A stretch of 64,000 nt of DNA, taken from NCBI GenBank assembly GCA_017305715.1, contig JAFKKG010000017.1:129814-193813 (forward strand), written 5' to 3'. A model generated the notes under the pieces. It saw only the letters and a list, made by a program, of their open reading frames with translations, made no database searches and was not told the DNA's origin. This stretch comes from Hyphomicrobiales bacterium (lineage in GTDB: Bacteria; Pseudomonadota; Alphaproteobacteria; Rhizobiales; Xanthobacteraceae). The position numbers were made by a program, and so were the translations under genes. Below, one piece after another: positions 19,704-27,630 of this stretch (positions within the stretch are counted from its first letter, which is position 1; each line of letters starts with the position of its first letter).

Positions 19704-20165
19704 TCAAGGCCTCACAAGCGTATAACCATTCTCAGTCAAAAACAGAATCTGCGCGACGCCGACCTGAACCGGCGTTGCCGCCGCGATGAATTCCGGCCGT
19801 CTGCCGTGCTCGCGTTCGAGCGTGTCGACGGTGTTGAGGCAGATATCGAACCGGGCACCCTGCGAGATCAGGCTCTCGACCATCTTGCGGTTGGGATTAT
19901 CGGGCTTGAGCAGTTCGATGCCGGGGCCGAAGGCGACGATTTCGATCGCGACCTTGTCGGGATCATAGTGCTTCATCAAATTGCTGGTGACGCTGAGCAC
20001 GAGGCCCTGCTTGCGCGGGTCGTTGTCGGAGAGTTGCAGCACGATCTTGTGCTCGGCGAACGGCTTGTCCTGCAGCGGCGCCTGCTGTGCACGCGCAACC
20101 GGCGCGGCGGCTGCGATCAACAGGACCGCGGTCACCGTGCGCAGGATGGTGCGAAAGCCCGTCAT
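19704..20165 (-). CDS. Secreted DsrE-family protein, 153 aa
   Basis: The start at 20165 overlaps the soxB stop (ATGA), so it is translationally coupled to soxB. A signal peptide (TVTAVLLIAAAAPVARAQ) is followed by DsrE-like IVLQLSDNDPRKQGLVLSVTSN, IEIVAFGPGIELLKPDN and a single Cys in ARFDICLNTVDTL. The sequence is clearly related to the protein at 19147. Being coupled to soxB, it probably takes part in periplasmic sulfur transfer. A much longer reading back into soxB (to 20309) is a shadow and was not used. Confidence 0.8.
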   Translation of the reverse strand: MTGFRTILRTVTAVLLIAAAAPVARAQQAPLQDKPFAEHKIVLQLSDNDPRKQGLVLSVTSNLMKHYDPDKVAIEIVAFGPGIELLKPDNPNRKMVESLISQGARFDICLNTVDTLEREHGRRPEFIAAATPVQVGVAQILFLTENGYTLVRP

Positions 20166-21904
20166 ACCTGTTTCGCAATGCCCGGATTGCCTTCGACGCC
20201 TTTCAGCGTCACGCCCGGCGCCGAGCGGTTGGGCGGCTTGCCGGATTTCAGGTGCCTGGCCACCACGTCCCAGATCGGTGCGCCGCTCTGCTCGTTGACG
20301 GAGGCCCATCCCGCCACCTTGTAACTCCTGGCGGCCTGCAGCGTGTTGCCATTGTCGAGCGTCAGTTCAGAGATCCGCTTGCCGACGGATTCGGCCGGGG
20401 TGCAGGTATAGGCGAGGCCGCCGAGACGGACCATGTCGCCGCCTTGCTGGTAGTAGGGATCGGCATTGAAGAGATTGTCGCAGACGTCTTCGAGCACGTC
20501 CTTGATCTGGGCGCCGGTCATGCTCACCACATAGGTCTCGGGATAGGTGACCGCCGTCTGCGCCATGATGTCTTCCATCGTCAGCGGCTGGCCTGCCAGC
20601 GCCGTGGTGCCCCAGCGAAAGCCCGGCGACAGCGCGATCTCGCTGTCGAGTTCGCCGCGCAGCGCGTCGCAGATCAACTGGTCCATGCTGCCGCTGAAAT
20701 TGCCGCGGCGGTAGAGCAGGCGATCGGCGGAGGCGAGCTTGTCGCCCCAATCGTCCGCATGCGGCGCGCGGGTCTTGTCGATCAGGGCCTGCATCGCCGG
20801 ATCCGGCTTCAACAGTTCGGAGAACACCGGCAGCAGCCGGTAGCGCACATTGGCGACCTTACCTTTGCCGATGTCGAGATCGAGCACGGCCAGGAATTTG
20901 CCGTTCGAGCCCGCATTGGTCACGAGCGTGACGCCGCCCGGATTGGTCACCGCAATCGGTTGCGGCACGGCGTCGTGGGTGTGCCCGCCCAAAATGACGT
21001 CGATGCCGGTAACGCGGCTGGCGAGCTTGAGATCGACATCCATGCCGTTATGCGACAGCAAAATAACCGCATCGACCTTGTCATTGTTACGCAGGCCGTC
21101 GACCAGCTTCTGCAACTCTTCGTCGCGGATGCCGAACTTCCAGTCCGGCGTAAACCGCTTGGGATGGGCGATCGGCACGTAGGGAAAGGCCTGTCCGATC
21201 ACGGCGATCCGATGGCCGCCGATCTCCTTGATCGTGGCCGGCTTGAACACGCGGCCGGAAGGAGGATCGAACGCCTTGGCATCGTTGAAGGCGGCCTCCT
21301 CGGTCAGGAAGACGTTCTGTGCCAGGAACTCGCCCTTGAAACGGTCGAGATTGCTGCGCAGCACCTGCTCGCCATAGGTGAATTCCCAATGGCCGGTCAT
21401 CGCATCGATGCCGAGCAGGTTGGAGGCCGCGACCATGTCGGCGCCCTGCATGACATTGGCAAGGCCGGTGCCCTGCCAGAGATCGCCGCCGTCGAGCAGC
21501 AGCGAACGGCCGGGACCGGCGTCGCTGCGCAGGCGATCGACCAGCGTCTTCAGATGCGCAAAGCCGCCGAGCTTGCCGAAGCGCTGCGCGGCCTTTTCGA
21601 ATTCGATGCAGGTGAAGGCATAGGCGTCGGCGCTGTCGGGGCGGATGCCGAAGCGTTCGAGAAAGGCCTTGCCCACCAGGTGCGGCGGGTTGCCTTGCAT
21701 CGAGCCGATGCCGAGATTGACGCTGGGTTCGCGGAAGAACACCGGCTTCAGCTGCGCATGCGTGTCCGTCATGTGCAGGATGCGCGCATTGCCGAAGCGC
21801 TCGAGGTCGTAGACGCTGTCGGCGCTGCGCGCGAGCCGGGGAAGGCCGGCCGAAAGGACCGCGCCTCCCGCTAATGTCATAAACTCCCGGCGACGGATCG
21901 GCAT
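20162..21904 (-). CDS. soxB: SoxB thiosulfohydrolase, 580 aa
   Basis: Periplasmic dimanganese enzyme that hydrolyses the sulfone group from SoxY-bound cysteine-S-thiosulfonate, releasing sulfate. A Tat signal MPIRRREFMTLAGGAVLSAG starts the protein. The metallophosphatase-type motifs are HMTDTHAQL (D47, H49), LLLDGGDLWQG, TGHWEFTYG, LLSHNGMD and GGHTHD, and a 5'-nucleotidase C-terminal domain follows. GGAG precedes the ATG; the extra eight residues upstream (to 21928) were dropped. A repeat element separates it from soxK. It belongs to the soxCDXYZAKB run. Confidence 0.97.
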   Translation of the reverse strand: MPIRRREFMTLAGGAVLSAGLPRLARSADSVYDLERFGNARILHMTDTHAQLKPVFFREPSVNLGIGSMQGNPPHLVGKAFLERFGIRPDSADAYAFTCIEFEKAAQRFGKLGGFAHLKTLVDRLRSDAGPGRSLLLDGGDLWQGTGLANVMQGADMVAASNLLGIDAMTGHWEFTYGEQVLRSNLDRFKGEFLAQNVFLTEEAAFNDAKAFDPPSGRVFKPATIKEIGGHRIAVIGQAFPYVPIAHPKRFTPDWKFGIRDEELQKLVDGLRNNDKVDAVILLSHNGMDVDLKLASRVTGIDVILGGHTHDAVPQPIAVTNPGGVTLVTNAGSNGKFLAVLDLDIGKGKVANVRYRLLPVFSELLKPDPAMQALIDKTRAPHADDWGDKLASADRLLYRRGNFSGSMDQLICDALRGELDSEIALSPGFRWGTTALAGQPLTMEDIMAQTAVTYPETYVVSMTGAQIKDVLEDVCDNLFNADPYYQQGGDMVRLGGLAYTCTPAESVGKRISELTLDNGNTLQAARSYKVAGWASVNEQSGAPIWDVVARHLKSGKPPNRSAPGVTLKGVEGNPGIAKQV

Positions 21905-21945
21905 GTTAATCTCCGCGCGTCGCATCACACGCTCTTTTTACTTGT

Positions 21946-21990
21946 GCATGATCCTGTCGGAAAATCGGTTCCCGCTTTTCCGGATCATGC
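21946..21990. repeat. Dispersed repeat (gcatgatcc...ggatcatgc family), copy 1
   Basis: GCATGATCC...CGGTT...CCGGATCATGC, an inverted repeat between soxB and soxK. The second copy is at 57306-57350 within the transporter-amidase operon. It could form an RNA hairpin that tunes expression of downstream genes. Confidence 0.75.
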
Positions 21991-21991
21991 T

Positions 21992-22300
21992 TTAACGAAT
22001 TTCCAGGTCTCGCCAGCGTTCTTTCTCGCTGGTCGCCTGGAAGATCGAAGCTTTTGCGAGTGCTTCGGCTTCCTTGGCGGAAGCCGTGGCCTTCTCGAAG
22101 TCGCCGCCGTCGGCGAATTTCTTCGCCGCCGCCAGCGTCGACGCCGTCGTGGTCCATTGGTTGCGCAAGGAAGCAGCCTGCTTGTTGGCGGCTTCGGCGG
22201 CGGCATAGGCCGCCTTGTAGTCGTCCTCGCTTGCGGCGAGCGCGGAGGTCGCGCCTGCCAGCAGCAACACCATGACGGATGTGAATACCCCGAGCCTCAT
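21992..22300 (-). CDS. soxK: SoxXA-binding protein SoxK-like, 102 aa
   Basis: Small secreted protein with signal peptide MRLGVFTSVMVLLLAGATSALAAS, then a mostly helical body (YAAAEAANKQAASLRNQWTTTASTLAAAKKFADGGDFEKA) that ends in ERWRDLEIR. This layout and the place between soxA and soxB match SoxXA-binding proteins (SoxK), which stabilise the SoxXA cytochrome complex. The start overlaps the soxA stop (ATGA). No cysteine is present. Confidence 0.8.
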   Translation of the reverse strand: MRLGVFTSVMVLLLAGATSALAASEDDYKAAYAAAEAANKQAASLRNQWTTTASTLAAAKKFADGGDFEKATASAKEAEALAKASIFQATSEKERWRDLEIR

Positions 22301-23160
22301 GGCCGCGCTCCCGGACCTGATATCGGCAATCCGTTACTCACATATGACAGATAATATTCGACGTTGCGGTACTCATCGTCCTGCGGCGTCAGCGGCACGC
22401 CGCGAATCTGGCTGTTGCAGGTGGTGAAGCGCCGGCTGGTGGTGCCCATGCCGCTCCATTCGGAACGGTAGATCGGCATCGCGTTGACGATGCCGAGCGC
22501 GGGCGCCAGCACCTCGGTACGGACTTTCTCGCCCGGGCTCTGCACATGGCAGGTGGCGCAGGAGAAATTGAGCTGGCCGCGCCGCGTGTAGAAATATTCC
22601 TTGCCCTTCTCATAGGCTTCCAGCGCCCGCGGGTCGTTCGGGATCTTGATGTCGAACGGCTTGCCGCGCGAGGTGAAGGCCATGTAGGCGGTCAGTGCCG
22701 CCATTTCGTCGCGCACATAGGAGAATGCCGGCTCGCCATTGGCTTCGCGGCAGCGGTTCAGCGCCAGCTCCAGCGTGATGACCTTGCCTTCCTTCTCATC
22801 GAAGTAAGGATAATCCTGGCGGATGCCGATGCCCTTGTTGGGGAAGCAGTCGCCATAGGTCTTGCCGTTCTTGAACGGTTTGGAAAACATCTCCTTGCCC
22901 ATTTCGAGCGAGAACTCGTAGGGCGGAAACTGTTCCTTTTCCTGCCATTGCTTGTAGAGGTCGGCGTCCATCGAATAGGGGCCGTTGACGAAATCCTCGG
23001 GCTTCAGCTTGGGAAATTTGTCGTAGAAGAACTTCTTGAACGCCTTGGCGTCCGCCACCGGGTCGACCTTGTCGGCGGCGAAGACGGCAGGCGCGGCAAA
23101 CGCCAGCATGACCAGCCCGAACGCCACCAGCGCAAGCGTTATCTTGGTCTGCAGCTTCAT
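22297..23160 (-). CDS. soxA: SoxA c-type cytochrome, 287 aa
   Basis: Catalytic subunit of SoxXA, which oxidatively joins thiosulfate to the SoxY cysteine. A Sec signal (LALVAFGLVMLAFAAPAVFAA) is followed by one haem motif CATCH at residues 201-205 and the ligand cysteine C248 in TTCNSQIRG, typical of the active-site haem with a modified cysteine ligand. There is only one CxxCH, so this is a monohaem SoxA; the N-terminal haem of the dihaem type is missing. The ATG overlaps soxZ by 4 bases. Confidence 0.96.
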   Translation of the reverse strand: MKLQTKITLALVAFGLVMLAFAAPAVFAADKVDPVADAKAFKKFFYDKFPKLKPEDFVNGPYSMDADLYKQWQEKEQFPPYEFSLEMGKEMFSKPFKNGKTYGDCFPNKGIGIRQDYPYFDEKEGKVITLELALNRCREANGEPAFSYVRDEMAALTAYMAFTSRGKPFDIKIPNDPRALEAYEKGKEYFYTRRGQLNFSCATCHVQSPGEKVRTEVLAPALGIVNAMPIYRSEWSGMGTTSRRFTTCNSQIRGVPLTPQDDEYRNVEYYLSYVSNGLPISGPGARP

Positions 23161-23468
23161 TGAATCTTCGCCGTGGTGGTGTCGGAGGCGCCCTTGTTGT
23201 CGGTCCAGCTCACTTTCAGCTCGTCGCCCTTCTTGCCGCCCTTGAACGCGAACTTGACGTAGGGGTCCTTGGAGACGCCGCCGCCCCAATCGGCGGTGAA
23301 TACCGGCTTGCCGTCATATTCGAAGGTCAGTTGCTGAATGAAATGCGGCGGAATGATCTCGCCCTTGGCGTCCTTGACGAAACCGGAATCCATCGGGTGC
23401 TGGATCAGGGCCTGCACTTCGGTGGTCTCGCCGGACGAGGTGGCGCGCACGCGAATGGTCGATGCCAT
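23157..23468 (-). CDS. soxZ: SoxZ sulfur carrier partner, 103 aa
   Basis: Partner of SoxY in the SoxYZ carrier. It has no signal of its own and would be exported with SoxY by the Tat route. The immunoglobulin-like sequence has conserved HPMDSGF, IPPHFIQQLTFEYDGKPVF and WTDNKG. Length 103 matches the family. It overlaps soxA by 4 bases and follows soxY after 23 bases. Confidence 0.96.
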   Translation of the reverse strand: MASTIRVRATSSGETTEVQALIQHPMDSGFVKDAKGEIIPPHFIQQLTFEYDGKPVFTADWGGGVSKDPYVKFAFKGGKKGDELKVSWTDNKGASDTTTAKIQ

Positions 23469-23491
23469 TTTTTCGGTCCCCTATCTGTGTC

Positions 23492-23986
23492 TCAGCCGCC
23501 GCAGCCGCCGACGGTGACTTTGACTTCCTTGGTGGCGCTGTAGAGCTTGCCGCCGGCTTCGACGACCACGATCACGTTGCTGGTCTTCGCCATCTTGATA
23601 CGGTTGGCGACGCTCGGCATCGTGCCGGCGGGAATCTTGTAGGACGCCACCAGCGCCACCGGGTTTTCGGCCACCAGGAACGAAATCGAGGTCACGTCGG
23701 GCAATGTCGTGGTGACCGATACCGGCACCACAGCGCCGTTCTCGGCGATCTCGGGCGCGTCCATCTTCACCTTGTCGGAAGCTTCCGGCGTCTTGCCATA
23801 GAGCGCCTTGATCGCGTCGGCCTCGCTCTTGGCCTTGAACGCCTCTTCCGGATATTTATCGTTGGCCGCCGCGAAGGCCGGCGCCAAGCCAAAAGGAAGA
23901 TTGCCGAGGCCGACCAGCACCACCGCGCTTGCGCCTTGCAGGATCAGGCGCCGCGTGGCGGAAAATCCGTTGTCAGTATGGGTCAT
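23492..23986 (-). CDS. soxY: SoxY sulfur carrier, 164 aa
   Basis: Carries pathway intermediates on its C-terminal cysteine, shown here by the terminal GGCGG. A Tat signal (ATRRLILQGASAVVLVGLGNLP) is followed by an immunoglobulin-like domain. AGGAGACC precedes the ATG at 23986, which fixes this start over a longer reading. SoxYZ is exported as a pair. Confidence 0.97.
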   Translation of the reverse strand: MTHTDNGFSATRRLILQGASAVVLVGLGNLPFGLAPAFAAANDKYPEEAFKAKSEADAIKALYGKTPEASDKVKMDAPEIAENGAVVPVSVTTTLPDVTSISFLVAENPVALVASYKIPAGTMPSVANRIKMAKTSNVIVVVEAGGKLYSATKEVKVTVGGCGG

Positions 23987-24012
23987 CCCTGGGTCTCCTG
24001 AAGGGCGTCCGG

Positions 24013-24378
24013 TCAAAGTGTTTGCAGAAAATCGACGACCGCGCTGATTTCCTTGTCGGTCAAAATCCGGTTTCGTCCGAACGGGGGCATCACGGTCAGC
24101 GGATTGCGCTTGGTTTCGTCATAGACAATGGCGACGAGTTCATCGCGGTTGGGGTATTTGCTCTTGATGTCGACCAGTTCCGGCCCGAGCGTGCCCGGAT
24201 ATTCGCCGCCCTTGATCGCATGGCAGGTCAGGCAATTGCCCTTGCTGCGGTCGAACGCCAGCTTCTGGCCTTCCGCCACGGCCGACTGGGCGAGCGCTGG
24301 GCCTGCGGCAGCAACAATCGACAGCGCCAGCACCATCGCCGGGATCAGGCCAGTTTTCCGCGAAGAGATGTTGGTCAA
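24013..24378 (-). CDS. soxX: SoxX c-type cytochrome, 121 aa
   Basis: Electron-accepting partner of SoxA. Signal peptide ends near GPALAQ (residue 30). Haem motif CLTCH is at residues 49-53, and a likely Met ligand sits in NPLTVMPPFG. The closing TDKEISAVVDFLQTL helix is typical. It lies 26 bases ahead of soxY. Confidence 0.96.
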   Translation of the reverse strand: MTNISSRKTGLIPAMVLALSIVAAAGPALAQSAVAEGQKLAFDRSKGNCLTCHAIKGGEYPGTLGPELVDIKSKYPNRDELVAIVYDETKRNPLTVMPPFGRNRILTDKEISAVVDFLQTL

Positions 24379-24436
24379 GGACGTTTCCCGTAATTTCTGT
24401 TCAGCTTGCCAGTTCTATCTGGATTCGACTTGGATT

Positions 24437-25111
24437 TTACTTGGGCTGCATCGTATCGAGTGGTCCGGTGGTACGCGGCGTCAGGTTCTTGCCTTCCGCC
24501 GTCGACGCAATCCTGATGTCGGCCGGATCAACGCATCCGCTCATGCAGGGTTTCGCCGCGGTATCAGGTCTGGGGTCGGTCCAGAGGAAATTGTCGCGAT
24601 TGGGCATTTTGACTTTCGGCAGGCTTTCCCGGTCGGCGACGAATTCGCTGGGCACGATGTCGTTCAGGTTCAGAATATAAGCGGTCAAAGCATAAACGTC
24701 ATCGGCTGACAATGTGTGCGGTGCAGGCATCGGCATGGCGCGGTTAATGTAGTCCCACAGGGTCGGCGCAAACGGCCAGTAGCTGCCGACCGTCAGCTCC
24801 GGCCGGTCATCCCGCAGCGTCCCGGCGCCGCCGACGAGTTTTGGAAAGCGGCCCTCGCCTTCGCCGAAAGTTCCATGGCAGGCCGCGCATTGCTCGGCAT
24901 AGACCTCGGTACCCCGGTGCACGGTGCCGCTGCCCGGGGGCAGGCCCATGCCGTCCTCGCCGCGCGCATCGATATCCCAGCCCGCGATCTGTTCCGGCGT
25001 CGCCCGCTCGCCATAGCCGTAATAGCCGGGCTCGGCGGCAAGCGCGATGGTGCCGGCGGCGGCGATCATGCCGGCACAGAGCAGCGCGAGGCGCCTAGGC
25101 GAGCTGGACAT
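24437..25111 (-). CDS. soxD: SoxD c-type cytochrome, 224 aa
   Basis: Electron-transfer subunit of the SoxCD sulfane dehydrogenase. Signal peptide LLCAGMIAAAGTIALAAE. One haem motif CAACH is at residues 75-79, with a Met-rich MPMPAPHTLS loop. Only one haem is present, so it is shorter than the Paracoccus dihaem SoxD (about 380 residues). A conserved-looking CMSGC pair sits near the C-terminus. It overlaps soxC by 17 bases. Confidence 0.9.
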   Translation of the reverse strand: MSSSPRRLALLCAGMIAAAGTIALAAEPGYYGYGERATPEQIAGWDIDARGEDGMGLPPGSGTVHRGTEVYAEQCAACHGTFGEGEGRFPKLVGGAGTLRDDRPELTVGSYWPFAPTLWDYINRAMPMPAPHTLSADDVYALTAYILNLNDIVPSEFVADRESLPKVKMPNRDNFLWTDPRPDTAAKPCMSGCVDPADIRIASTAEGKNLTPRTTGPLDTMQPK

Positions 25112-26399
25112 CGAACACGCTCCCGTCGCCCTTCACCTGCCAAGTCTGGATCGAATTGTTGTGGTAGACCGAATTCGTTCCGCGCAGTTTTCGGAGTTGC
25201 GCGATCGTTGGCTGCACATAGCCGGTCTCGTCGATGACACGGGATTCCAGCAGCGCCGGCTGGCCGTCCCAGCGCCATGGCAAAGTGAATTTGGTCAGCG
25301 CCTTCGACAGCACCGGCTCATGCAGCCGCGCGCTTTGCCAGTTGGCGCCGCCGTCGGTGGAGACATCGACGCGCTTGACCTTGCCATTTCCGGTCCATGC
25401 CAGGCCCCGGATTTCATAGAGACCGGGGCCATGAAGCGGCTTTTCAGGGCAGGGGAAGGTGATGACGGATTTGGCGTCGATCAGCCAGGTGAAGCCGCGC
25501 GAGGTGCCGTCCGGCATCAGGTCGGTATATTTCGAGGTTTCTTCCCGGGAATGCCAGGGCTTTTCGCCGAGCTTGATCCGGCGCAGCCATTTGATGCTGA
25601 CATTGCCTTCCCAGCCCGGCACCACCAGCCGCAGCGGATAGCCCTGTTCGGGCCGCAGCGCCTCGCCGTTCTGCGCGTAGACCACGAGGCAATCGTCGAG
25701 GCATTTGTCGAGCGGCAGACTGCGGTTCATGTGCGCGCCGTCGGCGCCCTCGACCATGACCCACTTGGCTTCCTTCTTGATCCCGACCTCTTCGAGCAGG
25801 GTCGACAGCCGCACCCCGGTCCATTCCGCGCAGGAGATCATGCCGTGGTTGAATTGCAGCGAGTTCAACTGCGCGGCGCGCCACTCCATGCCGCCATTGG
25901 CCGGGCATTCGATGAAATGGATCCGCGACACCGATGGGAAACGCAGGATGTCCTTCATCGACAGAATCAGCGGGCGCTCGACCAGGCCATGGATCATGAG
26001 CTTGTGCTGATCCCGCTCCACGTCAGGACGGCCGGCGTGGTAGCGCTCGAAAAACAGCCCGTTCGGCGTGATGATGCCGTGCAGATCCTGTAGCGGCGAA
26101 AAGCTGATCGAGGATTCGGTGCCGGCGGTGAGCCACGGCACGTTGCGCCGGATGACGCCGGCCTCGGTATCGGCGGGCCGGCCATAGGGCCGGTCAACCA
26201 CGCCGGCGCCCAGCGATTGCGACCAAGGCGCGTCGGCGGGTGGCGAGGCAGGAGAGGTCTCGGCGTGGGCTTGCTTTGGACCAAGCGCCAAGCTCCCGGT
26301 CAGAGCGGCGCCGAGGCCGAGCAGGGAGCGGCGGCCAAGCCGCGTGTGCGCGCCCGTGCTCGACAGTAGAGATATGCTGCGCCAGAGATCAGGCCGCAC
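25095..26399 (-). CDS. soxC: SoxC molybdopterin sulfane dehydrogenase subunit, 434 aa
   Basis: Periplasmic sulfite-oxidase-family molybdoenzyme that oxidises the sulfane sulfur on SoxY. A Tat signal (GRRSLLGLGAALTGSLALGP, RR at 23-24) is followed by the Mo-cofactor domain. The pterin-ligating cysteine is in HFIECPANGG (C165), and the dimerisation domain ends in WQVKGDGSVFDVQLA. It is first in the sox run and divergent from soxR, so the soxCDXYZAKB transcript starts here. Confidence 0.96.
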   Translation of the reverse strand: MRPDLWRSISLLSSTGAHTRLGRRSLLGLGAALTGSLALGPKQAHAETSPASPPADAPWSQSLGAGVVDRPYGRPADTEAGVIRRNVPWLTAGTESSISFSPLQDLHGIITPNGLFFERYHAGRPDVERDQHKLMIHGLVERPLILSMKDILRFPSVSRIHFIECPANGGMEWRAAQLNSLQFNHGMISCAEWTGVRLSTLLEEVGIKKEAKWVMVEGADGAHMNRSLPLDKCLDDCLVVYAQNGEALRPEQGYPLRLVVPGWEGNVSIKWLRRIKLGEKPWHSREETSKYTDLMPDGTSRGFTWLIDAKSVITFPCPEKPLHGPGLYEIRGLAWTGNGKVKRVDVSTDGGANWQSARLHEPVLSKALTKFTLPWRWDGQPALLESRVIDETGYVQPTIAQLRKLRGTNSVYHNNSIQTWQVKGDGSVFDVQLA

Positions 26400-26469
26400 G
26401 TTTCATTCCCCCGGCAGCCCTGTGGCCGCATCATTTGTTGCTTTTTCGCCGCTCTATCGGCATTTGCTA

Positions 26470-26487
26470 ATTTAGTCAATGCTAAAT
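26470..26487. promoter_or_regulatory. Inverted repeat between soxC and soxR (candidate SoxR operator)
   Basis: Perfect inverted repeat ATTTAG-TCAATG-CTAAAT within an AT-rich stretch, in the 155-base divergent promoter region. ArsR-type sulfur-sensing repressors (SoxR, BigR) bind short AT-rich palindromes in this arrangement. Placement suits control of both soxC and the regulator. The binding itself is inference. Confidence 0.6.
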
Positions 26488-26554
26488 AAGTGTGGGCGCG
26501 ATAAACTGCTGCATCGCGCCTGGTCGGCGCTGATTCCGATCCGGAAATGAAGCG

Positions 26555-26920
26555 ATGAGAGCAGTAGCGGCAACCACCAACAATGTGCCATCAGGACGCG
26601 GTGCCGAAGACGAGGCCTCGCTGAAGAAGCTGGCGAAGCAGGCCGGCGAGGCCGCGCAGCTGCTCAAATTGCTCGGTCATGAGAAGCGGCTGCTGGTGCT
26701 GTGCTTTCTCGCGGTGCGCGGTGAGATGACGGTCGGCGAACTCGTCGATGTGGTCAAGCTCAGCCAGTCGGCGCTGTCGCAGCATCTGGCCAAATTGCGC
26801 GCCGATGGCCTGGTCGAATTCCGGCGGGAGTCGCAGACGCTGCACTACCGCGTCGTCGATCAGCGCGCGCTGCGTGTCTTGCAGGTGCTGAAGGAAATCT
26901 ATTGCGGCGACATGAAGTGA
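26555..26920 (+). CDS. soxR: SoxR-type ArsR family transcriptional regulator, 121 aa
   Basis: Winged-helix repressor: AAQLLKLLGHEKRLLVLCFLAVRGEMTVGELVDVV, then the recognition helix LSQSALSQHLAKLRADGLVEFRRESQTLHYRVVD, ending in LKEIYCGDMK. Cysteines at FLCF-like position (L-CFL) and C-terminal YCG fit the two-cysteine sulfur-sensing SoxR/BigR type. The divergent position beside soxC supports it as the sox repressor, relieved by thiosulfate or persulfide. The downstream methyltransferase gene follows after 9 bases. Confidence 0.85.
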   Translation: MRAVAATTNNVPSGRGAEDEASLKKLAKQAGEAAQLLKLLGHEKRLLVLCFLAVRGEMTVGELVDVVKLSQSALSQHLAKLRADGLVEFRRESQTLHYRVVDQRALRVLQVLKEIYCGDMK

Positions 26921-26929
26921 GATTCTGTT

Positions 26930-27604
26930 GTGGCTGAATATGTGGTGGAATTCGGCAAGGACGGCCGGCGGGTCGAAGCCGACGGGCGATTGGACGCGGC
27001 GGCATTCCATCGCAACCATGCGCCGATCTGGGCAGTGCTGCAGGAATTCCTTGCCGGCAAATCCGGCGATGTGCTCGAAGCCGGCAGCGGCACCGGCCAG
27101 CACGTGGTGCATTTCGCCCGCCATGCGCCCGACATCACCTGGTGGCCGAGCGACTTCAATGACGCGCATCTGAAAAGCATTGCGGCGTGGCGCGCGCATG
27201 CGGGGCTGTCGAACATCCGCCCCGAAATGCGGATCGATCTCAGCGATCCCGCGTGGAGTCCTCGCATGCAGGACGGCAGTGAGCCTTCGCAATTGCTGGC
27301 GGTGTTCTGCGCCAATGTGATCCATATCGCGCCGTGGCGCGTCGCGGAAGGCTTGTTCGCGGGTGCGGCGCGCTACCTGCGTAGCGACGGCCGGCTGTTT
27401 CTTTATGGACCGTTCAAGCGCGACGGCAAGCATACCGCCCTCAGCAACGCCATCTTCGACACCAGCCTGCGCGACCGCGACGCCGGATGGGGCGTGCGCG
27501 ATATCAACGATGTCAGCGCATTGGCCGAAAGCGTCGGGCTCAGTCTGGTCGACACCGTGCAGATGCCGGCGAACAATCTGATCTTGGTGTTCGCGCGGCG
27601 CTAG
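26930..27604 (+). CDS. DUF938 family SAM-dependent methyltransferase-like protein, 224 aa
   Basis: The class I fold has the SAM loop VLEAGSGTGQHVVHFAR (about residue 52), WWPSDFNDAHL and IHIAPWRVAEGLF, all hallmarks of the DUF938 family. The start is a GTG at 26930, 9 bases after soxR; no clear ribosome site is visible, which suggests coupling to soxR. The substrate is unknown. Presence next to soxR may be chance. Confidence 0.8.
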   Translation: MAEYVVEFGKDGRRVEADGRLDAAAFHRNHAPIWAVLQEFLAGKSGDVLEAGSGTGQHVVHFARHAPDITWWPSDFNDAHLKSIAAWRAHAGLSNIRPEMRIDLSDPAWSPRMQDGSEPSQLLAVFCANVIHIAPWRVAEGLFAGAARYLRSDGRLFLYGPFKRDGKHTALSNAIFDTSLRDRDAGWGVRDINDVSALAESVGLSLVDTVQMPANNLILVFARR

Positions 27605-27630
27605 CGTTTCTTCTCCCTCGGGCGAGGTGA

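Noticed and set aside
20087-21874. 595-codon frame on the plus strand across soxB
   Set aside because: Antisense shadow of soxB; Arg/Ala/His-rich, no domain, high-GC artefact.
24437-25111. SoxD considered as truncated pseudogene
   Set aside because: Haem motif, signal and C-terminus are intact and it is coupled to soxC; single-haem SoxD-type proteins exist, so it is probably functional.
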